52,895 nt of DNA from NCBI RefSeq assembly GCF_001545035.1, contig NZ_FCOJ02000053.1:1-52895 (forward strand), given 5' to 3'. The notes below the pieces were generated by a model. It was not told the DNA's origin, did not search any database, and saw nothing but the letters and a program-made list of their open reading frames with translations. Shown piece after piece: positions 1 to 7,318 of this stretch (positions within the stretch are counted from its first letter, which is position 1; every line of letters starts with the position of its first letter). The position numbers were made by a program, and so were the translations under genes. Origin of the DNA: Caballeronia glebae. GTDB lineage: Bacteria; Pseudomonadota; Gammaproteobacteria; Burkholderiales; Burkholderiaceae.

Positions 1-593
1 TCGGCGTAGAGATTGAGCGAGATGTGCATCGCATCGACCCACGCTTTCGACGGCGCGACGCCATGCAGCAAATGCAGGAAGTGCCCGCCGATGGAATCGT
101 CATCGGTTTCGACTTCGATACGGCGGCCATTGTGCGAATAGTGATACCAGTACAGCAGCATCGAGCCGAACGAGGCCATCAATTTGTCGGCGATATCTTT
201 CGCGCCCGGCACGTTGTGGTCTTCCTTCTCCGGCAGGATCGTGCCGAGCACGGAGACGCCGGTGCGCATCACGTCCATCGGATGCGCGGAGGCCGGAATC
301 CATTCGAGCGCGGCCTTCAGGTTCGCGGGCAGTCCGCGCAACGCCTTCAGCTTCGTCTTGTACGCTTTGAGTTCGGCGGCATTCGGCAGCTTGCCATGCA
401 CGAGCAAGTGCGCGATTTCTTCGAACTCGGAAGTCGTGGCGACATCGAGAATGTCGTAGCCGCGATAGTGCAAATCGTTGCCCGTCTTGCCGACCGTGCA
501 CAGCGCGGTATTGCCAGCCGTCACGCCCGACAGCGCGACGGATTTCTTCGGCTTGAATGCGCCGGTTGCGGTGTTGTTGTCTGCTTCGCTCAT
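1..593 (-). CDS. prpC: 2-methylcitrate synthase, C-terminus cut by window edge
   Basis: Cytosolic enzyme condensing propionyl-CoA with oxaloacetate in the 2-methylcitrate cycle. The reading frame opens at ATG 593-591 behind an AAGGAGAC ribosome site and runs without a stop to base 1, giving 197 codons. The translation starts MSEADNNTATGAFKPKKSVALSG and continues with citrate-synthase-family segments such as GNTALCTVGKTGNDLHYRGYD and HNGRRIEVETDDDSIGGHFL. Only 20 bp separate it from the prpB stop, so the two are one operon. The family is about 390 residues, so roughly half the protein lies outside the window. Confidence 0.93.
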   Translation of the reverse strand, partial: MSEADNNTATGAFKPKKSVALSGVTAGNTALCTVGKTGNDLHYRGYDILDVATTSEFEEIAHLLVHGKLPNAAELKAYKTKLKALRGLPANLKAALEWIPASAHPMDVMRTGVSVLGTILPEKEDHNVPGAKDIADKLMASFGSMLLYWYHYSHNGRRIEVETDDDSIGGHFLHLLHGVAPSKAWVDAMHISLNLYA

Positions 594-613
594 CGATTCG
601 TCTCCTTCAAAAG

Positions 614-1510
614 TTATTTCTTTGCCGCAAAAAGCTGATCGAGTTTGTCCTCGTAGGCGTGATAGCCGAGGTATTTGTACAGATCGGCGCGCGTCTGCAT
701 CGTTTCGACGGCGGCCTTTTGCGTGCCGTCGCGCTTCACGGTTTCGTAGAAGTTGAGCGCGGCCGCGTTCATCGCACGATACGCGCCGCAGCAGTACAGC
801 GCGATATCGACGTTCGCGTCCTTCAGCTCATCGACGGTGAACAAGGGCGTCGAGCCGAACTCGGTCAGATTCGCGAGGATCGGCACGCGCACGGCGGCCT
901 TGAAGCGGCGATAGTCGTCGAGCGACTTCATCGCTTCGGGGAAGATCATGTCGGCGCCCGCTTCGACATACGCGATGGCGCGCTCGATCGCCGCGTCGAT
1001 GCCTTCGGCGGCGGCCGCGTCGGTGCGCGCCATGATGACGAACGAGTCGTCGGTGCGCGCGTCGACGGCGGCCTTCACGCGATCGACCATCTCGCCCTTC
1101 GGCACGACTTCCTTGCCCGGCCGATGTCCGCAGCGCTTCTGCCCGACCTGATCCTCGATATGCACGGCGGCGACGCCCGCCTTGATGAACGAGCGGACCG
1201 TGCGCGCGATGTTGAAGGCGCCGCCCCAGCCGGTGTCGATATCGACCATCAGCGGCAGCGAGGACGCGTCGGTGATGCGGCGCGCGTCGATCAGCACGTC
1301 TTCCATCGTGCTGATGCCGAGGTCGGGCATGCCGAGCGAATTCGCGGCCACGCCGCCGCCGGACAGATAGAGCGCCTTGAAACCGACGGCTTCGGCCATC
1401 TTCGCGGCATACGCGGTGATCGCGCCGACGACCTGCAGCGGGGATTCCTCCCGGACGGCCTGGCGGAACCGCGCGCCGGCGGTCTGTGCGGAGTGGATTT
1501 CGGAACTCAC
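614..1510 (-). CDS. prpB: 2-methylisocitrate lyase
   Basis: Cleaves 2-methylisocitrate to pyruvate and succinate, the last step of the methylcitrate cycle. The 298-aa product has the ICL/PEPM barrel signatures: DIDTGWGGAFN with metal-binding acidic residues, HIEDQVGQKRCGH with the KRCGH catalytic loop, and FPEAMKS. I chose GTG 1510-1508 because GGAGAC precedes it and it fits the family length. The open frame continues far upstream, but that stretch is antisense to prpR and not coding. The gene is first in the prpBC operon, about 20 nt downstream of the expected start site of a sigma-54 promoter. Confidence 0.94.
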   Translation of the reverse strand: MSSEIHSAQTAGARFRQAVREESPLQVVGAITAYAAKMAEAVGFKALYLSGGGVAANSLGMPDLGISTMEDVLIDARRITDASSLPLMVDIDTGWGGAFNIARTVRSFIKAGVAAVHIEDQVGQKRCGHRPGKEVVPKGEMVDRVKAAVDARTDDSFVIMARTDAAAAEGIDAAIERAIAYVEAGADMIFPEAMKSLDDYRRFKAAVRVPILANLTEFGSTPLFTVDELKDANVDIALYCCGAYRAMNAAALNFYETVKRDGTQKAAVETMQTRADLYKYLGYHAYEDKLDQLFAAKK

Positions 1511-1540
1511 GGTTGTCTCCTGAAAAAGTCCGCCTTTAAA

Positions 1541-1556
1541 AGCAACTACCTTGCCA
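1541..1556 (-). promoter_or_regulatory. sigma-54 (-24/-12) promoter of prpBC
   Basis: Read on the minus strand the element is TGGCAA, five bases, TTGCT, an almost exact match to the RpoN consensus (TGGCAC-N5-TTGCA). Spacing between the invariant GG and GC is correct. The expected start of transcription is near 1530, leaving a short leader before the prpB GTG at 1510. The divergent gene prpR encodes a sigma-54 activator, which fits. Confidence 0.85.
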
Positions 1557-1621
1557 GCGTCCGCGATTTTCATAAGCGATTGATTTTTAGAGATTTTTCC
1601 AACCGCCTCGATGACGACGCT

Positions 1622-1656
1622 TTTCACGAGTGAAATTTCCCGTTTCGAAGCTGAAA
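1622..1656. promoter_or_regulatory. Paired TTTC-N6-GAAA dyads, candidate PrpR operators
   Basis: Two inverted repeats of the same form lie here: TTTCACGAGTGAAA at 1622-1635 (arms TTTCAC/GTGAAA) and TTTCGAAGCTGAAA at 1643-1656. Their centres are 21 bp apart, two helical turns. They sit about 70-100 bp upstream of the -24 element of prpBC, the usual place for enhancer sites of sigma-54 activators. Assignment to PrpR is inferred from position. Confidence 0.6.
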
Positions 1657-1708
1657 TCCGTGCTGCATACTGGATTTCTCTCCGCCATGTCCTTGCGCAT
1701 CGACCATC

Positions 1709-3643
1709 ATGCAAACCGAAACAGCGTCCCGTCCGCGCATCTGGGCGGTCGGCATCAGCCGGCTCAGAGATTTGTTCATCGACCTCGCCGACGCGTACGC
1801 CGGGCGCGCCGAACTCGACGTCGTGTCGCTCGGCTTCGAGGACGCCGCGAACAGCATCGAATCCGCGCGCGACGGCCGGCCCGATGTCGTCGTGGCGGGC
1901 GGCTCCAATGGCGCTTATCTGAAGAGCCGCGTGTCGGTGCCAGTCGTCGTCATCAGCCCGACGGGTTTCGACGTGATGCACGCGCTCACGAAGGCGCGGC
2001 GCGAGGGCGCAAGCGTCGCGCTCGTCACGCACGGCGACACGCCCGCGGAGATACGCCGGTTCCTCGCGGCATACGGCATCGACGTGATCTGCGAGTCGTA
2101 TCGCTCGGCGCAGGACGCCGAAAACCTCGTGCTGGATCTGCGCGATCGCGGCGTCGATGTCGTGGTCGGTCCCGGCCTCGTCGCCGATCTCGCGGCCGAA
2201 GCGGGCATGAGCGCGGTGTTTCTGTATTCGCGCGCGTCGGTCGTCGCCGCGTTCGAGACCGCGCTCGAAGTCGCCCAGGCGATGCGCCGGGAAGTCGCGC
2301 GGCGCAATCGTCTCGACAATCTTCTGCAGCATCTTCGCGATGGCGTCGTCGCCGTCGATGCGCTCGGCCGCATCGAAGCGATCAATCGCCGGCTGGCCGC
2401 CGCGCTCGGCATCGCGGACGCATCGCGCGCGGTCGGCCAGGCGCTGCTCGATGTCGCTCCCGAACTCGATGGCGTCCTGCCCGCCGCCGACGGCGACGTG
2501 TTCGGCGCGCTGCGCGGCGTGAGCTACGCGATCCATCGCGGACCGCTCGCGAGCGACGGCGCATCGGGCGGCACGATCTTCACGTTTCAGGAATCGCGTG
2601 CGGTCGAGCGGCTCGACCGGACCTTGCGCTCGCGCAAGGGCGCGCAGGAATTCGTCGCGCGCTATCGGCTGGAGGATGTCGTCGGCGAGTCGGAATCGAT
2701 CGAGCGCGTGCGCTCGCTCGTGCGCCGTTACGCGAAATCCGACGCGACGGTGTTGATCCTCGGCGAAAGCGGCACGGGCAAGGAAATGGTCGCGCAAAGC
2801 ATGCATCGCCTGAGCCGCCGCAAGGACTTTCCGTTCGTCGCGATGAACTGCGGCGCCTTTCCCGAAGCGCTGCTGGAAAGCGAACTCTTCGGCTACGAGG
2901 AAGGCGCGTTCACCGGCGCGCGCAAGGGCGGCAAGGCCGGGTTGATCGAGGCGGCGCATCGCGGAACGCTGTTTCTCGATGAAATCGGCGAGATGCCGCC
3001 GTCGCTGCAAAGCCGCCTGTTGCGCGTGCTGCAGGAGCGGGAAGTGATACGCCTCGGATCGACGGAGCCGACGCGCGTCGATATTCGCGTGATCGCGGCG
3101 ACGCATCGCACGCTCGCGGAGGGTGTCGACGACGGCTCGTTTCGCGCCGATCTTTTTTATCGCATCAATATTTTGAGCGTCGCGTTGCCGCCGTTGCGCG
3201 CGCGAGAGAGCGATGTCCTGCCGCTCGCGACGGCGCTGCTCATGCAGGCCACGAGACGCGACAAGGCGCTGGCTTCGCGCGTGGCCGACCGAGAGGCGGC
3301 GGCGCGCGTGCTCGCGCCGCTGGAACCGGCGCTGCGCCGGTATCCGTGGCCCGGCAATGTTCGCGAGTTGCAGAACATCGTCGAGCGCATCGGCGTGGAG
3401 CTATCCGATAAAGATGCGCCCGTCGCGCTGACGCTGGACGAACTCGAAGCGATCGCGCCCGAACTGTTCGACGTCGAGCCGGAAGCCAGCGCGGATCTGT
3501 CTCTTCGCGACCTGAGCCGTTCGGTGGAAGCCGATCAGGTTCGTGCGTCGCTCGCCGCGTTCGGCGGGGATAGGGATGCCGTCTGCAAGGCGCTTGGCAT
3601 CAGCAAGACGACGCTGTGGCGAAGACTCAACGCGAAGCGATGA
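1709..3643 (+). CDS. prpR: Sigma-54-dependent propionate catabolism activator PrpR
   Basis: Enhancer-binding activator of prpBC, expected to respond to 2-methylcitrate as known for the family. The 644-aa protein has an N-terminal PrpR_N sensory region (about 10-180), a PAS-like stretch (about 195-310), a sigma-54 AAA+ domain with Walker A GESGTGKE at 352-359, the sigma-54-contacting GAFTGA loop at 399-404, Walker B LFLDEIGEMP, and a C-terminal Fis-type helix-turn-helix (DAVCKALGISKTTLWRRL). It is divergent from prpB; the two share a 198-bp control region with a sigma-54 promoter on the prpB side. Confidence 0.94.
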   Translation: MQTETASRPRIWAVGISRLRDLFIDLADAYAGRAELDVVSLGFEDAANSIESARDGRPDVVVAGGSNGAYLKSRVSVPVVVISPTGFDVMHALTKARREGASVALVTHGDTPAEIRRFLAAYGIDVICESYRSAQDAENLVLDLRDRGVDVVVGPGLVADLAAEAGMSAVFLYSRASVVAAFETALEVAQAMRREVARRNRLDNLLQHLRDGVVAVDALGRIEAINRRLAAALGIADASRAVGQALLDVAPELDGVLPAADGDVFGALRGVSYAIHRGPLASDGASGGTIFTFQESRAVERLDRTLRSRKGAQEFVARYRLEDVVGESESIERVRSLVRRYAKSDATVLILGESGTGKEMVAQSMHRLSRRKDFPFVAMNCGAFPEALLESELFGYEEGAFTGARKGGKAGLIEAAHRGTLFLDEIGEMPPSLQSRLLRVLQEREVIRLGSTEPTRVDIRVIAATHRTLAEGVDDGSFRADLFYRINILSVALPPLRARESDVLPLATALLMQATRRDKALASRVADREAAARVLAPLEPALRRYPWPGNVRELQNIVERIGVELSDKDAPVALTLDELEAIAPELFDVEPEASADLSLRDLSRSVEADQVRASLAAFGGDRDAVCKALGISKTTLWRRLNAKR

Positions 3644-3729
3644 CGCTTCAGCGTACTTCGCGTGAAGGTCTCCGTAAGCTCGCGCTGTTAGCATCCGATC
3701 TCTCCATTTTTAAGATAACGAATCCTCCT

Positions 3730-3870
3730 ATGAAAAAGGCTGTTATTGCCGTGTTTGCCGCTGGTATGGCATTTTTTTCCGTCGCTCCGGCTTTCGCTAA
3801 CTCGCATCATCACGCACCGGTCTGCCACAAGGTCCACGTGCATCATCACTGGGAACGTCACTGCAAGTAA
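3730..3870 (+). CDS. Small secreted histidine-rich protein
   Basis: A 46-aa product starting MKKAVIAVFAAGMAFFSVAPAFA, a textbook cleavable signal peptide, so the mature form is only about 23 residues and goes to the periplasm or outside. The mature part holds eight histidines and two cysteines (NSHHHAPVCHKVHVHHHWER), which could bind metal; that is inference. No good Shine-Dalgarno is visible before ATG 3730, though the signal peptide fixes the start. A strong terminator follows 25 bp after the stop, supporting a real monocistronic gene. Confidence 0.7.
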   Translation: MKKAVIAVFAAGMAFFSVAPAFANSHHHAPVCHKVHVHHHWERHCK

Positions 3871-3895
3871 GTGCGTTTCGTAGTCGAAGCCGATG

Positions 3896-3930
3896 AGCCC
3901 CGTTGGTATTTTCGACGGGGCTTTTTTGTT
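3896..3930 (+). terminator. Rho-independent terminator
   Basis: Perfect 8-bp stem AGCCCCGT / ACGGGGCT (3896-3903 and 3915-3922) with an 11-nt loop, running into six T residues. It closes the small histidine-rich gene. Confidence 0.88.
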
Positions 3931-4259
3931 TTCGAAGCCGATGTGATCTGGCGCTGAAAGCGCCTTGTTAACGTCCGGCGTCGCCTATACTTTTGCAGGC
4001 AGTCAACCCGAAAATGCGTGGCACTTGCAAAGCGCCCGACGCGGCGCGCAACGCGAATCCGGGCGATATTCATCCGCGGCCTGTTCAAGCGCAAGCGCTC
4101 GTTTCCATGCGCGATTGCCGCCTTGTCGTCCTTCCTCTCTGCCTCTTTATGCACGCATAGAAAACGCGGCGCGCGCCGTGAACGCGTCGTTCGTCCAACG
4201 CGGACGGCGGCGCGGCATGCATGCGTGCGGCCGCTTCACTTTCACTTGATGAGGACACC
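3931..4259. other. Intergenic stretch, no gene seen
   Basis: 329 bases between the terminator and the GYD gene. Reading frames through it look non-coding (Arg/Ala/Ser-rich shadows without family similarity). The only signal I see is a possible promoter at 3965-3991. Confidence 0.6.
3965..3991 (+). promoter_or_regulatory. Possible sigma-70 promoter
   Basis: TTGTTA at 3965-3970 and TATACT at 3986-3991 with a 15-nt spacer, or CTTGTT with 16. The -10 is good, the spacer is short, and the leader to the GYD gene would be about 260 nt. Confidence 0.35.
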
Positions 4260-4553
4260 ATGGCTACCTACATCATGCTGCTCAACTGGACCGATCAGGG
4301 CGTGCGCACCGCGAAGGACACGGTCAATCGTGCACGCGCATTCCGCGAGACCAGCAAGGCGATGGGCGCGACCATCGGCACGATGCACTGGACACTCGGC
4401 ACCTACGATCTGGTCGTCTCGTTCGATTCGCCCGACGATGAAACCGCGACCCGCCTCGGCCTCGCGCTCGGCGGCCTCGGCAACGTCCGCTCGACGACGA
4501 TGCGCGCGTTCGGCGAAGACGAGATGCAACGTATCGTCGGGGGCTTGAAATAG
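4260..4553 (+). CDS. GYD-domain protein
   Basis: 97 aa, start MATYIMLLNWTDQGVRT at ATG 4260 behind GAGGA. The sequence fits the GYD family of small alpha-beta barrel-like proteins: the signature region reads TLGTYDLVVSFDSPDD and the end is TTMRAFGEDEMQRIVGGLK. Function of the family is unknown; similar folds form dimers that bind small molecules. The upstream in-frame ATG at 4221 would add 13 residues but has no ribosome site. Gene stands alone between a terminator and a peptidase-like gene. Confidence 0.82.
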   Translation: MATYIMLLNWTDQGVRTAKDTVNRARAFRETSKAMGATIGTMHWTLGTYDLVVSFDSPDDETATRLGLALGGLGNVRSTTMRAFGEDEMQRIVGGLK

Positions 4554-4608
4554 ACGCGCTCGAATCGGCGATAATTTCGCGGACTCCATAATCGAGCGTC
4601 CAAAGCGA

Positions 4609-5061
4609 ATGACCTTGTTTACAAGCGATAGCGCCGCCGCACCCGCCTGGATGCCGGCGGCAATCGCCGAACGCGGCATCAGACGTTTTCCGGTCGGCGA
4701 GACGAATCCACGCATCGTGGAATACAACGACGAGACCGATCTCGTCGGCTATGACGACAAGATTTCGTGGTGCTCCTCGTTCATCAACTGGTGCCTCGCG
4801 AGCGTCGGAGTTCGCGGCACGGGATCGGCATTGGCGCGGTCGTGGCTCGACTGGGGCATCGCGCTCGAAAGTCCGGCCTACGGCTGCGTCGCCGTTCTGA
4901 CTCGCGACGATCCCGCGAGCTGGAAAGGGCATGTCGGGTTCTATCTTCGCCACGACGCCGAGTCGGTTTATCTCTTCGGCGGGAACCAGCTGGACGAGGT
5001 TCGCGAGTTGGCCTATCCCGTCGATTCGGTGCTCGGCTATAGATGGCCGAAGTCGTCTTGA
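4609..5061 (+). CDS. TIGR02594-family NlpC/P60-like protein
   Basis: 150 aa without a signal peptide. The segments WCSSFINWCL (candidate nucleophile Cys), WKGHVGFYL (candidate His) and LFGGNQLDEV (candidate polar third residue) match the layout of the TIGR02594 branch of CHAP/NlpC-P60 papain-like amidases, which act on peptidoglycan and are common in phage and type VI contexts. Here it has no phage neighbours. A muramoyl-peptidase activity is inferred from the family; the substrate is unknown. ATG 4609 has only a weak ribosome site. Confidence 0.75.
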   Translation: MTLFTSDSAAAPAWMPAAIAERGIRRFPVGETNPRIVEYNDETDLVGYDDKISWCSSFINWCLASVGVRGTGSALARSWLDWGIALESPAYGCVAVLTRDDPASWKGHVGFYLRHDAESVYLFGGNQLDEVRELAYPVDSVLGYRWPKSS

Positions 5062-5240
5062 TGTCGCGGAGATTGAATCGCATACCTTATCAATGCGCGA
5101 ATCGTATGGCGTTCGAAAGCGCTGTGAAACGCGGTCGGAATTTCACGCGTCTGGACGCGGCACGGTCATTGCGCCTCTCATGATCGGGCAGACGAAAACG
5201 TCTGTGTCCTAATTTCAGTCCGATCAAGGAGGGACAGATC

Positions 5241-5549
5241 ATGAATAAGGCAATCGGCACATTAATCGCGGCTGTCGCCGCTGTGGCATTGTCGGGCGGC
5301 GCTTACGCGCAGGCGGCCGGAGGCGCGAACGGCGGCGGTTCCACCGGCAGCACCGCCAGTCCAGCGAATCAGGTAAACGGTGCGACGGGCGGCTACGGCA
5401 CGCCGGGCACCACGAACTCGCAAAGCGGCATGGCCAAGCCGAATTCGGGCTTGCCTAGCAGCAATGCCACGAAGTCCGACACCCCCGCGCCGCCGAGCAA
5501 CAACACGCTGGCGACGCCGAGCGTAGTGTCGCCGGCGGCTGGCCAATAA
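5241..5549 (+). CDS. Secreted low-complexity protein
   Basis: 102 aa with a clear signal peptide (MNKAIGTLIAAVAAVALSGGAYAQ, cleavage after AYA) and a mature part rich in Gly, Ser, Asn, Thr and Pro without cysteines, likely disordered. The ribosome site AAGGAGG is strong, so it should be well expressed. I recognise no domain; such proteins are frequent in Burkholderiales envelopes. Function unknown. Confidence 0.72.
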   Translation: MNKAIGTLIAAVAAVALSGGAYAQAAGGANGGGSTGSTASPANQVNGATGGYGTPGTTNSQSGMAKPNSGLPSSNATKSDTPAPPSNNTLATPSVVSPAAGQ

Positions 5550-5610
5550 CGTTTGCTGAAGACGACGGCCCGTGCATGAGTGTCTGCGTGGGCCTTTAGA
5601 CGTTGTGCGC

Positions 5611-5648
5611 TGCAACGATCGATTTCGCTTCGATTACTGATCGTTGCA
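5611..5648. repeat. 10-bp perfect inverted repeat
   Basis: Arms TGCAACGATC (5611-5620) and GATCGTTGCA (5639-5648) with an 18-nt spacer. No T tract follows, so a protein site or looped structure is likelier than a terminator. Confidence 0.6.
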
Positions 5649-5663
5649 AGCGCGACGCGCGCA

Positions 5664-5680
5664 TGTCGCAAGTTGCGACA
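5664..5680. promoter_or_regulatory. Perfect 17-bp dyad, candidate activator site 1
   Basis: TGTCGCAAGTTGCGACA is a perfect palindrome around a central G. It has the TGT-N11-ACA form typical of enhancer sites for Fis-type sigma-54 activators. It lies about 130 bp upstream of the -24 element at 5810. The likely binder is the activator encoded at 17968-20016. Confidence 0.7.
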
Positions 5681-5706
5681 CCGTCATAGGACAGGACTCG
5701 GCAGGG

Positions 5707-5723
5707 TGTCCGATTTTGCGACA
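5707..5723. promoter_or_regulatory. Imperfect dyad, candidate activator site 2
   Basis: TGTCCGATTTTGCGACA: same TGT-N11-ACA spacing and right half-site (GCGACA) as the perfect dyad, with one change in the left half. Centres are 43 bp apart, close to four helical turns, so both sites face the same side of the helix. Confidence 0.6.
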
Positions 5724-5809
5724 GACCTTCCCGCCGAGTGCGTCCATCGGCGCAAAGCCGTTCCCGCACCATCACACCGACTCACGCGCTGTCTCGCGCG
5801 GCTCTCGAT

Positions 5810-5825
5810 TGGCGTAGTCCTTGCT
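5810..5825 (+). promoter_or_regulatory. Sigma-54 promoter of the monooxygenase locus
   Basis: TGGCGT, five bases (AGTCC), TTGCT: the invariant GG and GC are correctly spaced. It lies about 70 bp upstream of the alcohol dehydrogenase start and downstream of two enhancer-like dyads, and a sigma-54 activator closes the gene run. Confidence 0.78.
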
Positions 5826-5896
5826 CTTATCCCGGCGCATCGCGCGCCAGGCGACGTAATTCATCGCCTCGACGATAACGACCAAGGAGACATAAC

Positions 5897-6940
5897 GTGA
5901 AGGCTGCCGTGCTGCATGAGTACGACGAAACGTTGTCCCGCGACGAGTTCGTCCGCTATCAAGACGTCCTGACACCCGAGATCTCGCGCCCCGACGATGT
6001 GATCGTCCGCATTGGCGGCGCGGGCGTGTGCCGGACCGATCTGCATATCGTCGAGGGGATCTGGCGCAGCAAGGTGGATATCGCGCTGCCCTACATCATG
6101 GGTCACGAGAACGCCGGCTGGGTCGAGGCCGTCGGACGCGGCGTCGAAAGCGTCAAGGTGGGCGATCCGGTGATCTGTCATCCGCTCGTCACGAGCGGCC
6201 ACTGCCTCGCGTGCCGTCGCGGCGACGACATGCACGCCACCGAGAGCCGCTTTCCCGGCATCAACGCGAACGGCGGCTATGCGGAATATCTCGCGACCGG
6301 CGAACGCTCGCTGATCCGGCTGCCGTCCACGCTCGCGCCCAAGGACGTCGCGCCTTACACCGACGCGGGCCTCACCGCGTATCGCGCCGCGAAGAAGGCG
6401 TCGCGCCATCTATTGCCGGGGCAGTTCGCCGTCGTGATCGGCGCGGGCGGTCTCGGCCATATCGGCATTCAGGTACTGAACGCGTTGTGCGCGGCGGAGG
6501 TCATCGTCGTCGATCGATCGGAGACCGCGCTTGCGCTCGCGAAGGAATGCGGCGCGCATCACACGGTGCAGGGCGGCGACGACGCCGTCGAGCGTGTGCT
6601 CGAACTCACGCACGGCAACGGCGCCGAAGCCGTGATCGATTTCGTCGGCGAGGGCAATGCAATCGCGCAGGGTCTCGCGATGACGCGCAACGCGGGCTTC
6701 TATTACATCGTCGGCTATGGCGGGAAGATCGAGATTCCGACCATCGACATGATCACGAGCGAAAAGACCATCGTCGGCAATCTGGTCGGCACGTATCCCG
6801 AACTGGTCGAACTGATGGCGCTGGCCGATCGCGGACTCGTGCATCTGGCGACGCGCGAGTATCGCCTGAGCGATGCGAATCAGGCGCTCCGCGATCTGCA
6901 TCACGGCAAGATAAAGGGACGCGCGGTCCTCATTCCGTAA
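5897..6940 (+). CDS. Zinc-type NAD(P)-dependent alcohol dehydrogenase
   Basis: 347-aa medium-chain dehydrogenase, probably oxidising the alcohol made by the adjacent monooxygenase (for propane, 1- or 2-propanol). Catalytic zinc ligands are visible: C45 in GAGVCRTDLH and H70-E71 in IMGHENAGW, with TDAGLTAYRA later. The Rossmann motif is VIGAGGLGHIG. Start is GTG 5897 with AAGGAGAC upstream. Odd point: the structural-zinc lobe keeps only C103 and C106; the other two ligand positions are S100 and A114. First gene of the run driven by the sigma-54 promoter. Confidence 0.9.
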   Translation: MKAAVLHEYDETLSRDEFVRYQDVLTPEISRPDDVIVRIGGAGVCRTDLHIVEGIWRSKVDIALPYIMGHENAGWVEAVGRGVESVKVGDPVICHPLVTSGHCLACRRGDDMHATESRFPGINANGGYAEYLATGERSLIRLPSTLAPKDVAPYTDAGLTAYRAAKKASRHLLPGQFAVVIGAGGLGHIGIQVLNALCAAEVIVVDRSETALALAKECGAHHTVQGGDDAVERVLELTHGNGAEAVIDFVGEGNAIAQGLAMTRNAGFYYIVGYGGKIEIPTIDMITSEKTIVGNLVGTYPELVELMALADRGLVHLATREYRLSDANQALRDLHHGKIKGRAVLIP

Positions 6941-6945
6941 CGACC

Positions 6946-6974
6946 GGCCGGCCTCGCGACACACGAGGCCGGCC
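6946..6974 (+). other. Intercistronic hairpin after the dehydrogenase
   Basis: Perfect 11-bp arms GGCCGGCCTCG and CGAGGCCGGCC separated by 7 nt, six bases after the dehydrogenase stop. No T run follows, so it more likely stabilises the 3' end of the upstream message or partly attenuates than terminates fully. Confidence 0.75.
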
Positions 6975-7000
6975 ACGGCAGTCTTTCAGCGGAGAACGCC

Positions 7001-7318
7001 ATGACCGCGCAGGGCCACCCCACGCCCATCTCGGAGCGCGTCCGGCTCGTGATCGAACTCACGCGGATCAATTCGGAGCATCTGCGGGGCAAGAGCCGCT
7101 TCGCGGGCGTCGAGATCGAACTCGAAAGCGCGCTGGCCGCGAGCCGGCCCGAGGCGCGCACGTCGCAGCAGTTGTTGCGCATCGAGATGCTGCGCGATCG
7201 GCTTTGGGAAGCGGACCGGTGCTTGAGCGCGCTGGAGGAAGAGCGCGCGCGGCTGGAGGCGGCGCTGGCGAACGTGGAGGCGGCGACGCGCACGGCGCGC
7301 GACCGCGATCCGCGATGA
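7001..7318 (+). CDS. Coiled-coil protein of the monooxygenase locus
   Basis: 105 aa, start ATG 7001 after GGAGAACGCC. Residues from about 50 to 100 are rich in Leu, Glu, Arg and Ala with heptad-like spacing (LLRIEMLRDRLWEADRCLSALEEERARLEAALANVEAA), predicting a coiled coil. No enzymatic motif or signal peptide. The stop overlaps the start of the CobW-type GTPase by 4 bp (ATGA), so the two are translationally coupled and may act together. I do not recognise a family. Confidence 0.72.
   Translation: MTAQGHPTPISERVRLVIELTRINSEHLRGKSRFAGVEIELESALAASRPEARTSQQLLRIEMLRDRLWEADRCLSALEEERARLEAALANVEAATRTARDRDPR

Larger units (their letters stand above)
5550..5896. other. Regulatory region upstream of the monooxygenase locus
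   Basis: 347 bases without a convincing gene. It holds a 10-bp inverted repeat (5611-5648), two TGTCGC-N5-GCGACA-type dyads (5664-5680, 5707-5723), a sigma-54 promoter (5810-5825) and the ribosome site AAGGAGAC for the alcohol dehydrogenase. Confidence 0.75.

Noticed and set aside
1511..3106. Upstream extension of the prpB frame
   Set aside because: Lies antisense to prpR; a GTG with a ribosome site and a sigma-54 promoter mark the real prpB start.
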